This document shows positions 22,901 to 34,300 of a stretch of 64,000 bases of DNA, piece by piece; position 1 is the first letter of the stretch, and every line of letters begins with the position of its first letter. Source of the DNA: Capsaspora owczarzaki ATCC 30864 (taxonomy: Eukaryota; Opisthokonta; Filasterea); NCBI RefSeq assembly GCF_000151315.2, contig NW_011887294.1, positions 693,115-757,114 of the forward strand, read 5' to 3'. Under the pieces are notes generated by a model, which had not been told where the DNA came from, did no database searches, and saw nothing but the letters and a program-made list of their open reading frames with translations. The position numbers and the translations under genes were made by a program.

Positions 22901-24524
22901 CAGCGGTGGACTGCTGCTGTTTTGCGTGTGCTGGGTCTTCTGACGCCTCCTCCGCATCCAGCTCCATTGCCTGGGCATGATCCTCCGTGCCACCAACAAC
23001 ATCATCACCATCTGGCCGGACGTCCATCGCCTCGGGTTCCGACTCATCTGGTATTATTGCCACAACCTCGTTGGCCACTGGCGGAGATGCAGCCTTCTTC
23101 TTGTTGCCCAGAGAAGAGCGGTTTCTTGGCGTCGTCGCCGCGTCATCCTGTTGCGCGGAACCGCGATCCATGATCGGACGATGAAGGCCCTTTGAGACGT
23201 CGTCCAGATGACGGATAAACTCGGAATGCTGAGCGAAGCGCTCCTTGTCGAGGAACAAGAGCAGGTTGGCGAGCTCGTCCATGTTGTTCTGCAGCGGTGT
23301 GCCTGTGAGCAAGATTCGGTGTTTGACTGGAAGCGAGAGAAGAGTGGCAAAGAGCTTTGAGTCGGCCGATTTGACGCGATGACCTTCGTCAATAATCAGT
23401 GACATCCATTCGAACGACTGAAGCAGGCTGCGCTCTCGCAACGCCGTCTCGTACGAGGTGACCATGATGTGAAACTTTGGCGGGCCCCGGCCTCCTCGCC
23501 TTCCGTTGCCCGTCCCAGGGAATCTGAGCTCAGTCTCGGTCATGAGCGTTCGAGACACGTTTTTGCCGGTGAAGATGATGGTGGTGAGATGGGGCACCCA
23601 AGTAGCAAGTTCGCGCTCCCAGTTGCTACAGGTTGTGAGCGGCGCCACCACAAGAAATGGGTACTCTTGGGTCACGGCATGCACAATGCCCATGTATGCC
23701 GCGGCTTGCACTGTTTTGCCCAGGCCCATCTCGTCGGCCAGAATGCAATGGTGGCCCTGCCGGCGGTTGAACAGCATCCAATTGACACCATCGAGTTGGT
23801 AGTCCTTCAACTGCCCGACCAAAAAGTCCGGCTGGACTTTCAACGCACGGAAGGACTCGGGACCCTTGTCGTCCGGCTGAAACATGCGACGGTACTTTTC
23901 CCGCTCGGGCCAAACCGGGGTGCTCAACTTGACAAAATCAACGGGGTTTGATTTGCCGCGAAAGCGAGCGAGAGCTTGACGCCCTTGCGGATCGGCAAAA
24001 ATGTGTGCCTCCTCTTCCCACGTCGCTTGTTCGACCGCCAGGCCGACCCATTTGACCTGGACAATGCTCGCAACATCGTCTTTGTCGTCGTCGTCGTCGC
24101 CGCCGCCGTCGTCAGGGTCTCGCTGAATGATTCGGTCCACCTGCAGCCAATCTCTTCTCACGGCCTGGTACTCGTCTTGCGGCACAATGACCTGGGAAAA
24201 CTTGCGAACATAGTAGCGAATACGAGCCGGGTCCATGCGCATCAGCCAGTACCCTGGCACCCATTCATCGTGGCGGTGACTGAGGTGCTTCCACTTGACG
24301 AGAAATTCGGCAACGTCAGGGCGCGCCGTTTGCAGTGTCAATCGATGGGCCTGGTTGCGTGAGAACGTTGTTCCCGCCACAGCACCCTTCTCCATCGCAG
24401 AGGAGGAAGAAGCTGACGTTGCAGCAGTTGCTGAGGGTGGTTCAGCAGCAGAGGCAGCGGTGGCGGCTTTGCCATCCGTTCCAACCAGCGGCATGACATC
24501 CGTGTGGGGCTGCGACAGACCAGC

Positions 24525-24568
<44 letters not shown>

Positions 24569-27341
24569 CATCATCAGTCGCGACGCCAGTTTCATGACGT
24601 TGAGGAGGTCGAACAAACCGGTGCGTGATAATAGATTCGAGCGAGTTGGGCCAGAACGAACAGTCGATGCAAAACCAAATGATGGTCGAGTCGACTTTCG
24701 CGGACACGACAAAATCAGAGTCATCGGATGCATCAACGTCCGCCCAAATCGCATAATCCCGCTCTGTAAACGGACCCGGAATGCGCGGCCGTTCCCAGGG
24801 CTCGAGTCGCGACTGGCGCACCGTCGTCAAGGTCAACGATCGGCGATTGAGGTGAGGGTAGACACGGTCGCGGTGGTCTGTGGTTGGGTTGATCAAGTGG
24901 CCGAGGTCGGACGTGCCAGCACGCAAGCACGTCTTGTGGAACCAGCCTTGACAAGCATAGCAACGCCGCATCGGTTCGTCGCTGAGAGACGGTTGAGGTG
25001 GCGCCTCCGTTGCTGTCGGCAGGGCAAGCTCGGGGGCAGGGAGGGCAAGTTTGGGGGCAGGGAGGGCAAGCTCGGGGGCAGGGAGGGCGGCGTCTGCAGA
25101 GTCTGAGGCGTCTGGCGGTGAAACGTCCATGACGGCAGCTTCGTTGGTGGAGGCGGGCGCTGGGAGGGGCTTGTGTGACAAATCGCAAATCGCGCATTGG
25201 GGATTGCAGCGTGGGCAGTACCACATGGCGGGAATGCGAGATGGGTCGATGGCCGGTTTGAAACAGAACGTGTGGTAGACCGAGGGGCAGCCATTGCACT
25301 TGAGCATGAGTTCGGCAGGCCCACCAGAGGAGCACACATGACAGACATCCTGGTGTTTCCATCGACTGACGTTTGCCGCAGCCTGTTTGGCTTGGTCTTT
25401 TGATGATGCAGATTTGGTTTGGCGAAGCGAGTACGTCGTGGAGCCGTTCCTTGTACGACCGCCAGCTGATTTTGGCTTTGACTTGATCGAGTACGTTTCG
25501 TCCTCCGAGTCTGACTGATCATGCTGAGCAGTCTCGTCCAAGGAAGCCTCGTCCCAGCTGTCGTCGTCTAGCTGTTGCTCTTGTCGAGAAGCTGATTGTT
25601 GTCGCGGCGCAGATTTTGGTGCTGATTTTGGCAGCGGCTTGGGCTGCGGTTGTTGACGTGACGCCGACAGGCGGGAAGAAGCACCGCGCGTGCTTGACCG
25701 GCGTTGGCCATACTCGTGGTCGACTTGTTCGTCGGCCGAGAGACTTTCGTTGAGGTCGGAGTCGACCGTCGTTTCCTCCTCGGAATCGGAACGATCACTG
25801 CTCTCGCTGCTAGGACTGGCGCCGGCGTTGTCACGCTGCTGGCGTTGTTTGGCGCTCAGGAAGAACTCTTCGTCGAGTTCAATATTGTGGGACTTGCGCT
25901 TGGCGGGTTGCTTGACTTTGGGCTTTACGACCGAGCGGGCAGGTTTTGTCGATGTCGCGGCGGCGGCGGCGGCGGCAGCGGCGGCAGCAGCGGAATGATT
26001 ACTGCCAGTGGTGGGTTTGCGATTTGGTGACTTGTTGGTTTTGCCTTTCGGAGACGACGAGAGATCAAAGTGCTCTGGCACTTGCATCAAATCCTCCCCA
26101 TCGTCGATGGTACCGTCTTCCTCGCTCGCGCCGTCAATAGCATCTTCTTCGTTACGATCATCCTCGACGAGGCTTATGTCTTCACTACCATCGTCGTCCG
26201 ATTCCGGCAATTGGGCGGCTTTCGAGGACGCCGCCGCTGCTCTGCGAGGCTTGCTACGGTTGTTTTCGCTGCTGAGATTGCTGCCGGGCCGAACACTCGC
26301 AGCGCGTATTGGCGCATCACCCGAATCATCGGATGAGAGGAAGTCGGCCTGGTCAGATTTTCGTTGCTGTTGCTGGCGGTGCTGACTCTTGCTGATGCGG
26401 TGGGGTTGCGATGCTTTTCGATGCTGTTGGCGCGATCGAGGTTGCTCGTCCTCAAGCTCTTCCGATTCCTTGCTCTCCGCTATGGCATGCCGAGAGTTGG
26501 AAACGGCTGCGGCACGGACATTGCTCGACCCGCGCTTTCGGCGCGAGCGAGGCTGCTCGTACGACTCTTCTTCTTGGAATTGCTCTGAATCCTCGCTCTC
26601 GTCCGCTGTGACAAATCGAGGACTGGGAGCAGCCCTCACACGTGCATCGCTCGATCTACTCCTCTGCCGCGATCTGGCGGAGGCTTTGGAGCGAGCGTCC
26701 TCGTCGTTGGCGCCCTCATCGGCGCCATCGTCGTCGCCGTGCGCGTGATGACGCGAGCGAGGACTAGGAGTGCCAGCAGGAGCTGATACCTGTCTAGTTC
26801 CTACTGCAGGACTCTTGACATGGCTGCCAGCGGCCTTGGCGGCTGCCTTGACTTTGCCAGGTGGCGCCGCTGGTGTTGACTTGAGCGAGGACTCTTCGAA
26901 CAACGCGATCAGTTGCGGATCGAGGATGTTCTCGGGCGGCTCCCAGGTGTCTGCTGACTTTGAGAATCCTGTCACAGCAGGCACGCAAAGTAGGGTCAGA
27001 GGTCCACAGTGTCAGAAGTTGATTGTCAAGCGAGTTTCGCGCCAAAAAAAAAAAAAAAAAAAAAAAAAACCAGGAGAAAAAAAAAAAAAAAAGCGCGCCA
27101 AAGTTCGAAGGCAGTGTGCCCCGGATCAGCGCAACCGTCCGTCCGCCCACCGACGCATCAACACACGGAGTGGAACATGAGTGGTAGGGAGGCCTGGGCT
27201 GAGGCAGGGAGGTTGGCCAGGAGCAGAGGGACTGGACAATGCAGCGATGCACGCACCTTGCCAGCGAACGAGAAACTCTGTCTGGCCATTCCGCACACGC
27301 TTGGCGAGAATCGAGTCGACTTCGAAAACGTCTTCAGCCAT
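19995..27341 (-). CDS. CHD-type chromatin remodeller with N-terminal CBX-like chromodomain and PHD finger
   Basis: Two exons (27341-27257, 26968-19995) give 2352 residues, nearly all in one 7-kb exon. Order: an HP1/Polycomb-like chromodomain (about 1-55; FEVDSI, VRWQGFS, TWEPPENI; cage aromatics F, W, F) split by the intron; a long acidic Ser/Arg/Glu linker; a PHD finger (about 566-615, CHVCSSGG...CPRC) followed by a second Cys/His cluster (CYACQGWFHKTC); two CHD chromodomains (about 900-1015); SNF2 ATPase with ADEMGLGKT (about 1104) and DEGH in motif II; and helicase C with STRAGGLGINL and QAIARAHRHGQ. CHD3/4/5 (Mi-2) share PHD plus double chromo plus SNF2, but have no extra CBX-type chromodomain. 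About 160 acidic residues are inserted in the first ATPase lobe before RPHILRRLKKDV. A C-terminal helical region of unknown family follows a 30-residue duplication. Confidence 0.9.
20781..20960. repeat. 90-bp tandem duplication in remodeller C-terminus
   Basis: Two adjacent copies with period 90 bp encode 30-residue units containing AGWSS(Y/F)APAAAAAPPLVKKR. The copies are nearly identical at DNA level, so the duplication is recent or homogenised. Confidence 0.9.
25018..25090. repeat. 21-bp minisatellite in remodeller PHD region
   Basis: About 3.5 copies of a 21-bp G-rich unit encode repeated LPAPELA heptapeptides between the PHD finger and the second Cys/His cluster. Confidence 0.9.
27044..27092. 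repeat. Two poly-A tracts (poly-T on the gene strand) in remodeller intron 1
   Basis: Runs of about 26 and 16 A lie in the intron that splits the first chromodomain. On the minus strand they are poly-T and lie upstream of the acceptor at 26969-26970. Confidence 0.9.
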
Positions 27342-27800
27342 GAGCAAAAGACTGGGGGAAACAAACGAAGCGGCTGAAAACAAAAAATATCGAACTAAGA
27401 AACAAAGAAATAAAGAAGAAATTAAGAAACAAAGTGCAAAACGAACAACAACAGAAACAAAATCGACGCTGGATGCGGAGGATCAGAGACCATAGACCAC
27501 AGTGCAAGTCTTGCTACACATCGAGATCAACCGAACGCAAAAAACTGCAAGAGAAAATGGAGTCGATCGAAAGCACTGAACTGAATGTTGCAGCTTGGGG
27601 GAAAGCTGGCATCCTACAGCACGCTGCATCACAACTCTGCACCCAGAGACACAAACCTCAAAAACACATGAATCATGAAACCAAAAGCTTTGGATTGATG
27701 GACAAGCACAACTGCAAAAGAGCAAGGACACTGCAAATCGCGCAAAAACCCAAAGATGAGAGACTCTGTACGAAAGGATCCAGAACCAAATTCTTGTTGT
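27342..27800. other. Intergenic region: remodeller promoter and eL21 3' flank
   Basis: These 459 bp lie between the remodeller start and the eL21 stop, both on the minus strand. The sequence is A-rich (27380-27470). No gene is seen. Confidence 0.5.
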
Positions 27801-28271
27801 TTAAGCAAGCTCGTCGAAGGGGAGGGGCGAGAGGGTCTCGGGGGAGACCTTCTTGGTGCGGACGACGTGGCCGACGCGGGGCTGCTGGGGCTGGCGCTTG
27901 AGGGAGACCTGGACGCCATCCTTCTTGGCAGCGAGGCGCTTGGCCTCGTTGACCTTGACGCGGTCGAGGAAGTCGTGACGGCAAGTGGAGTGCTTGACGT
28001 GCTCAATGCGGAGGTTGACGCGCTTGTTGATGATGCGGTTGCCGACCTGCTTGTTGACAACAACACCAACGGCGTGGGGGGTCACGTTGAAAACGCGGCC
28101 AGTCTTGCCGTGGTAGTACTTGTAAGGCATGCCGCGCTGGACAGCACCGTTGCCCTTGATGTCAACAATGTCGCCCACTCGGTAGGTCTTGAGGTAGGTC
28201 GACAGGTGGACGGCACCATGTTGGCGGAACTTTCGCGCGAAAAGGTGACGAGTGCCTTCACGGTAACCCAT
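27801..28271 (-). CDS. RPL21: 60S ribosomal protein L21 (eL21)
   Basis: A single coding exon encodes 156 residues, close to the usual 160. The family motifs [39 protein letters not shown], the ending of the [11 protein letters not shown] segment, and the C-terminal PETLSPLPF are all present. The N-terminus starts at MGYREGTR, missing the few residues (MTNxKG-like) that precede GYRRGTR in most eukaryotes. A CT-rich tract ending ACTCAG lies 12 nt upstream of the ATG, like a splice acceptor, so a 5'UTR intron or a tiny first coding exon is likely. Codon choice is strongly C/G-ending, as expected for a highly expressed gene. Confidence 0.95.
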   Translation of the reverse strand: MGYREGTRHLFARKFRQHGAVHLSTYLKTYRVGDIVDIKGNGAVQRGMPYKYYHGKTGRVFNVTPHAVGVVVNKQVGNRIINKRVNLRIEHVKHSTCRHDFLDRVKVNEAKRLAAKKDGVQVSLKRQPQQPRVGHVVRTKKVSPETLSPLPFDELA

Positions 28272-30546
28272 TGCTTAAGATCTGAGTGTTGAGAGAGAGA
28301 GAGAGAGAGAAAGTGTGTGTGTCAAAGCGACCACGAGCAAGAGAGCGAGAAGAGTGAGTTTGGCGTGCATGGCTGAAAGGACAAGGAGAAAAAAAAAAAA
28401 AAAAAAAGAAAATAAAAAATGCGTGCTGGGTTGAGCTTTTCACGCTTCGTCGCCTCATGGAGGGTCAAAACGGCTGCATGACACGGATCGAGGACAGGGA
28501 TCGAGTCGAAAGTGTCATGGCGTCCATCGGACTGGAAGTGGAGGAGAAAAACAAAAAGGAAAAAAGAGAGAAAAAAAGAAAAAAAGAAAAAAGAAACGAA
28601 AAAGCGCGACCGCGTGGATGAAAGCCAATGTCAATCCATACAAAAAAAGAAAAAAGAAAAAAAAGAAAAAAAAAACAGTTCCAGACGTGCGTTCACCGAG
28701 GCGACGATTGCATGGAGCTGGATGACACAACACACACGTGGCAAATGGACGAGGAACAGGGGACGCCAGGCTTGACAGCGGGGCGACCAAAAAGAAAAGC
28801 AAAGAAAAAAAAACCAGCAAGGCTCGAAAAACGAAAAAAAAAAAAGGCAAAAAAAGAGAGCCAGCTTCGAGTGCTAGTCTCCTGCCGCTCGCTGCTCGCA
28901 AGAGCCAGGGAAAGCCAGAGATGCGTTGGCTGCAACTACGCGCACCACGGGTGAGCGCGGGAGAGGTCCACGAGCAAACGCGCCGGCAGGAGACCGAGAG
29001 GGAAAACCAACAAAAAGGACGAGATGTCTTTTTTTTTTTTTTTTTTTTTCCAAACGTCCCTTCTCCCATCCTTTCAAGCGCTCCTATTTCCCCACTGATC
29101 GCTGGTCGATGCCGATGCCTGATCCCGTCTCCCACTCGCTGAAAACACTGCCTTGATGACAAACAACGCCAGTGCAAATCCCCGACCACTGCCAGCCCGA
29201 ATGCTGCGTATTTGTGCAATGCTACACACCTGGATGAAAAAGAAGAGAGCGAGCAAAAGACAAAATGGACGAAAATATAAAAAAAAATCAAAAAAAAAAT
29301 CCAAAAATAAAAAAAAAACAAAAAAAAAAAAACCCTAACAAAAATCCAGTCAGAAAAAAATCAAAAACAACGTGGGTAGGACTTTTTGGTGAAAAAACTC
29401 GTAGCGAAAATTTTCTAAAAACGGCTTCGGCTACCCGCCCTCACTCTTTTCCTCCGCCCTACCCCCTTTTCTCTGCTTTTGACTGATTTGGCTTGCTCTC
29501 TCTCTTCTTTCAACTTGACGTAAGGCCTTCCTTTTTTTTTTTTCCCTTCTTCTTGAGCACGCTGGCGAGCGCATCCAAGCGCCCTGCATCCGGACACGAC
29601 CAGCCTCCCTGCGGCAGCCATCCGCCCTGTTCGACAGCATGATTTTTTATTCCGAAAAGCAGCTTCAGAGGGGAAAGGAGAGGGAGAAAGGGGAACAGAG
29701 AGGCAATGGTCTTCTGCAGGAAAAGCATGGAGATCTTTTTTTTTTTTTTTTTTTTTTTTGTGGCTGCAAGGATTTTTTTATTTTTGTATTTTCGTGCCGT
29801 TTCGAGTCTTCGGCTGTCATCCACGACCAAATGACTTGACCAACCCATGCGCGTAGTAGACTTCCTGCCATTGCCCAGCAGAGATGGGGTCGCACGACCA
29901 GCGTACGGCCTCAAGGGCAGCGACAAGCGGTTGGACGCGAGACAACGTGGTTTTTTTTTTCTTTCTTTCGTTTTTCTTGCGCTTTGGACGTTGTGGGGCG
30001 TCTAGCTCGCCGTGTCGACCGTCAGCCTGCAGGATGCACCTGCTCAACGGAGCTTGTCGCCCGGTTTTTGCGTCCCAAAGCCCGCTCTGACGCAGCGACC
30101 GAGGTTTCCAGGCTGCGCAAAGTTGTCTATGATTTTTATTTTTTATTATTTTATTATTTATTTTTGCTCTTTTTTTATTTTTGTGGTTCCCGTTTCATCG
30201 CCATCCATTGCTTCACGTTTGGCAGCGCTGAGGCGCCCTTATGTGTGCGATGGCTCTTGGAACTCATGTGAAGAGTAGCGTTTCGTGGAGCTGTACCGAG
30301 CCTGCAGAGGTGGACTTTTGTCTTGCACGTATCCTCGTGTCGTCTTTTGTCTTGTCATTTCCTCGCTCTCGGCCTGCACCACTCTGCTCGCTCTACGTCC
30401 ATTGCTCTGTTCCACTTCCAAGGGTGGACACGGATCCACACTCTTGATCTGCCTTTCGAAGCTAGTCCGTTCACTCATTTTTGTCTCGTTTCCTTTTTTC
30501 TTCATTTTTTTTTTTTTTTTTTTTTTTGCTGCTTCCCCCCACCAGA
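28272..30546. promoter_or_regulatory. Long intergenic region between divergent eL21 and eS19
   Basis: These 2.27 kb carry the promoters and probably 5'UTR introns of both ribosomal protein genes. They are marked by many A runs and T runs (28387-28406, 28555-28600, 28645-28678, 29032-29050, 29278-29331, 29736-29759, 30506-30527). No coding gene was recognised. One 77-codon minus frame (29817-30047) is listed among the findings as doubtful. Strand asymmetry is visible: A-rich near 28.4-29.4 kb, T-rich near 29.5-30.5 kb. Confidence 0.55.
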
Positions 30547-30981
30547 ATGCCCGGTGTCACCCTCAAGGACGTTGAATCGCACGCATTCGTGAAGGCATAC
30601 GCCGCTCACCTCAAGAAGTCTGGCAAGGTTGAGCTGCCCAAGTACCTCGACCTCGTCAAGACCGCCGTCGGCCGCGAGCTCCCCCCTTACGACCCCGACT
30701 GGTACTACGTCCGCCTTGCCGCCATTGCCCGCCGCCTCTACCTCCACCAAGGCCTCGGCGTTGGCGCTCTCCGCGTCCAATTCGGTGGCAAGAAGCGCCG
30801 TGGCGCCAAGCCCCCGCACGCTCACCTCGCCTCTGGCTCCGTCATCCGCTCGGCTGTTCAGCAGCTCGAGAAGCTGAAGGTTGTCGAGAAGGACGCCGAG
30901 GGTGGCCGCCGCATCTCCCAGACTGGCCAACGCGACATTGACCGCATTGCCAGCCAGGTCGCCACTGCCGCCAAGAAGTAA
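30547..30981 (+). CDS. RPS19: 40S ribosomal protein S19 (eS19)
   Basis: One coding exon of 144 residues matches the family's usual length of about 145. Motifs seen are GVTLKDVESHAFVKAYAAHLKKSGK, PPYDPDWYYVRLAAIARRLYLH, RVQFGGKKRRG, HAHLASGSVIRSAVQQLEKL and the GGRRISQTGQRDIDRIA ending. A CCCCACCAG acceptor-like sequence ends one base before the ATG, and a run of about 22 T precedes it, so a 5'UTR intron almost certainly ends at 30545. Codon use is strongly C-ending, like eL21. Confidence 0.97.
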   Translation: MPGVTLKDVESHAFVKAYAAHLKKSGKVELPKYLDLVKTAVGRELPPYDPDWYYVRLAAIARRLYLHQGLGVGALRVQFGGKKRRGAKPPHAHLASGSVIRSAVQQLEKLKVVEKDAEGGRRISQTGQRDIDRIASQVATAAKK

Positions 30982-31301
30982 AAAAGCGCCGAGAGCTTCA
31001 CTTGCCGTTTGCGCCTGCAAACTCATTGTTGTGATTCTTGCGTTTATCATCCGTGTGTTGCGTTATCGGATTAATTTTTTCTTTGGAGAAAGTGATAAAA
31101 AATCAAAATACTAGACTTTAGCCACAGGAAAGTTGAGCGTTTGTTGTTGTTTTTTGTTGTTTGTTTTCTGAAAAAAAGTTAATCACAGGGAAGAGGCATT
31201 GGCGTTCACGTCCATTGTCCTTCGCCTGCCGCCAAGCCTTGAGGAAGCCTTGAGGAAGCCTTGAGGAAGCCTTGAGGATGTGAGGGGGCGATTCGATGCC
31301 G
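30982..31301. other. Convergent 3' region, eS19 / DENND6
   Basis: These 320 bp hold both 3'UTRs. A 12-bp tandem repeat (31234-31280) lies close to the DENND6 stop. No gene is seen. Confidence 0.5.
31234..31280. repeat. 12-bp tandem repeat (AAGCCTTGAGGA unit)
   Basis: About four near-perfect copies of AAGCCTTGAGGA lie in the DENND6 3' flank, just outside its stop codon at 31302. Confidence 0.9.
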
Positions 31302-34300
31302 CTACTGATGAATGCCCAAAGACGCACGCAGATCGTTCGGAAGCTTGCTTAGAATAAGATCAATATGAGCTCCAAACTGGCGTGACATGGCGGGCGTAAT
31401 GAATCTTTGCGAAGCAGGGTTGGTCTGCGACAGGAGCAAAAAGAGGGCGGGACGTTTGAAGTGAGAGAGCGTCGACAAAACAACAAGAACGTTCCTACAA
31501 AACCAGAGTCTTCGAAAACATCTCACCATCTCTTCCCGCAAGCGGACCAACAGGTCTACAAGGTGAAGCTCATCCTTGTCCTGCACCCACTGCGCGAGAT
31601 CGGCTTCGCAGACCTTCTCCAGGTACAGCTTGCGAAGGCGATCGTTTGCCTCCCGCTGTTTGCCTTGGTGCCATTCCTTAAAGTTCGGGCATTCCAAGAA
31701 CGCCTTGTACAAGCCAATCCAATCGCCTTTGCGACCGGAGGTGACTTGCGGGCCCAGCTATTTGATATTTTCGAGCAAAGTGAGAGGGCGGGGGAGGAGA
31801 ACCAAAATAACAAAAAAAAAAAACCCAAACAAACAAAAACAAAACACTTTCACACTCACCTGCTCGACAGACTTGAGAAAATCTTCGGGAACAAAGCGGC
31901 TCAGCGCAGGCAGATGCTTCCAAGGGGAAATGTGACGCTGGAGCGGGAGCAGACTGGCAAAGTAGCGCTCAAGCGGGCCCATGAATGCATCCGTCAGGGC
32001 TGCAAAATGTTGCCGCAAGAGAGCTGTTTTCGCCGAGTCGGACATGGATGCGTCAAACTCCAGTTGCTTGAGAAGCGCCTTTGACCGCTCAATCCGGGGC
32101 TTGTACTGAACTTGGACGCACTGTTTCCACTCGGACTTTGGTCGCTTGCTGGCAGGAGACAAGGCAAACGACTTGACCGGAGCTGCTGCGCTCAATCCCG
32201 AGCCTGACGGCTGAGCACCGGGTACGGGCGAACTTTGGCGTTTGAGTGGCTCGCCCACGACCACCTGCAATGGTGTTTCCACAAACCCCGCGAAAACCAA
32301 CCAACAAAAACAAAAAAAATAAAATAAAATAAAGTAAAATACAGCGAGTTAGTGACAACAACATTCGCAACAACGTTGGCAGACTGCGGCAAACTGCTGA
32401 CATGATTGGGCCAGTGATGGAGTGCCTTGATGAAATAGGGGTTGGTCACACCAAGAATGGCGGACGGAACCGACCGATTACGCGCCGTGTACTCTTTAAA
32501 GTCCGAGTCGTGAATGGTAAAATACGACCGAAAATCGCACGCATACTGTAGCGGATTGATCAAGCTATCCAAGACACAGAGGGAGAGGTGAATTAACTAC
32601 AGTGCGCTCGCACCATCGCGACAAGCAAAACGCGTTTTTTTTTTTTTTTTTTTTTTTGCTTCAATTTTTTTTTTTTTTTGGTTGTTGCTGTTCAACTGTA
32701 CCTAATCAAGCCCAGAACAGCGTTGGACGAAACGGCAGGCGACGGAGAAAACACAACAATGGGTTCACACACGAGTACGAGCTCCCACAGCGTCTGGAGA
32801 TCGGGAAGCACGGCCTTGAAAACGCTGTACAGGTTGACATCGTCGAGAGTTGCGTGGATGACGTCTGGGTCATGGTCTGGAGCGTTGCTCATCTGATAGA
32901 AGGACGGCTTTTCATGCACAGCCGGAATGCGCAGACGCAGCACATGCCCGAGGATGGGAAGCTCATAGTTTTCTCCCAGCCGTGGCGCCGGCCATCGGCT
33001 AATGTTTTGGCTGGCAGCCTCGAGCAAGGGGCGACCGTGGGCAAAGTACTCTGGGGCAATCAGCGACACCAGCTTGCCGTACAGGGATGGGTAGGGATAC
33101 GGAGAGACAATGACGACAGACTTTTGAAAGTAGCCACGCTTCAAGCCGCCGTCGCGAATCTGGCGGAAAAAGACGTGGCCGTAAAGAAAGTTGGACACTG
33201 CGCCCGAGCCGCTGGACGAGTCACTGTCAGCGGAGCTGGAGGTTGATGCGTCGGCCGAGAACGTTGAAATGGGACCGACGGGCAAGTTGGCGGCGGCTCG
33301 ACCGCCGGCAGAGTACGCTCCATTGGCAATGGCGGTGCTGCCTCCAGTATCCTGCAACGAGGCGGAGCGCGAGAAGGGCACGTGGCCAGCCGTACGGCTC
33401 ACCCGTGTAAAAGCGCTCGGCGAGGCGGGAGGTGCCGGAGAAGCCGACGGTACGCTTCGCTCGCCGTGCAGCCGAGCGCCAACGCGACTGGCAGAGCCTG
33501 CGCTGCTGCCTCCGGCGACAGCAGCAGCGACGAGTGCATTCACACGCGCCGCGTCGGTCCCTTGCGACTTTCGAATGCGAAAGCTGAACACAGTGTCGCC
33601 CATGCATCCCGAGTTGGAGTCGGGGAAGGACAGGTAGCAAATGTTGGCCTTCTCAAGGTCGGTCAGTCGCGTCGGCGGGTACATGTACTCCATGGACTGC
33701 CCCAGCTCAAGGTCGAACGTAATCACGCAGAGGCAGGTCAGCCAGCGCGAAAAGGCAGTCACGTCAAGCATTTCTGCAGCCTCGCCATCGCCGTGAACAA
33801 TGCCGTCCTCAGTTCCACCGAGGCCTCCATCGTCGGCAACAGCGCTTGCATTAACGGCAGAAGGTTGTCCACCCGAGTGACCCAATGCCGACCCAGATCC
33901 AGACGCTGACGGAGCCACCGATTCGACCGGAGCCGCAATGAGATCGACGTAGGTCGACGATGGGCTTGACGCTCGCTGGGTTGTCCCGAGCCAAATCAAA
34001 TAACCACAGGCAGGGAATAGAGTAATTTGCGTATCAAACAAGCATCAAAAGCACATTTCATTGTATCAAAATGATGTACGATTTGTGAGTCAAGCAGAGG
34101 AACGAATTTGCGCACAGAAAAACAGAAATTGGTCGGAAAACCAAAAACACAGCTCAGAAACCCGATGCAAAACTGTGACTCCATCAAAAACAAAGATGGA
34201 ACGCTGCCTCCTGAAAAGCTTGTTGCTTACCTTCTCAAAGTGGTGCGTCGTCGGTTCGTACACTGACTGGACGTCAAAGCGGCCGCGGTTTGCATAGCTT

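Noticed and set aside
31234-31280. Possible CRISPR-like or satellite array
   Set aside because: Direct 12-bp copies without spacers in a eukaryotic 3' flank are a simple tandem repeat.
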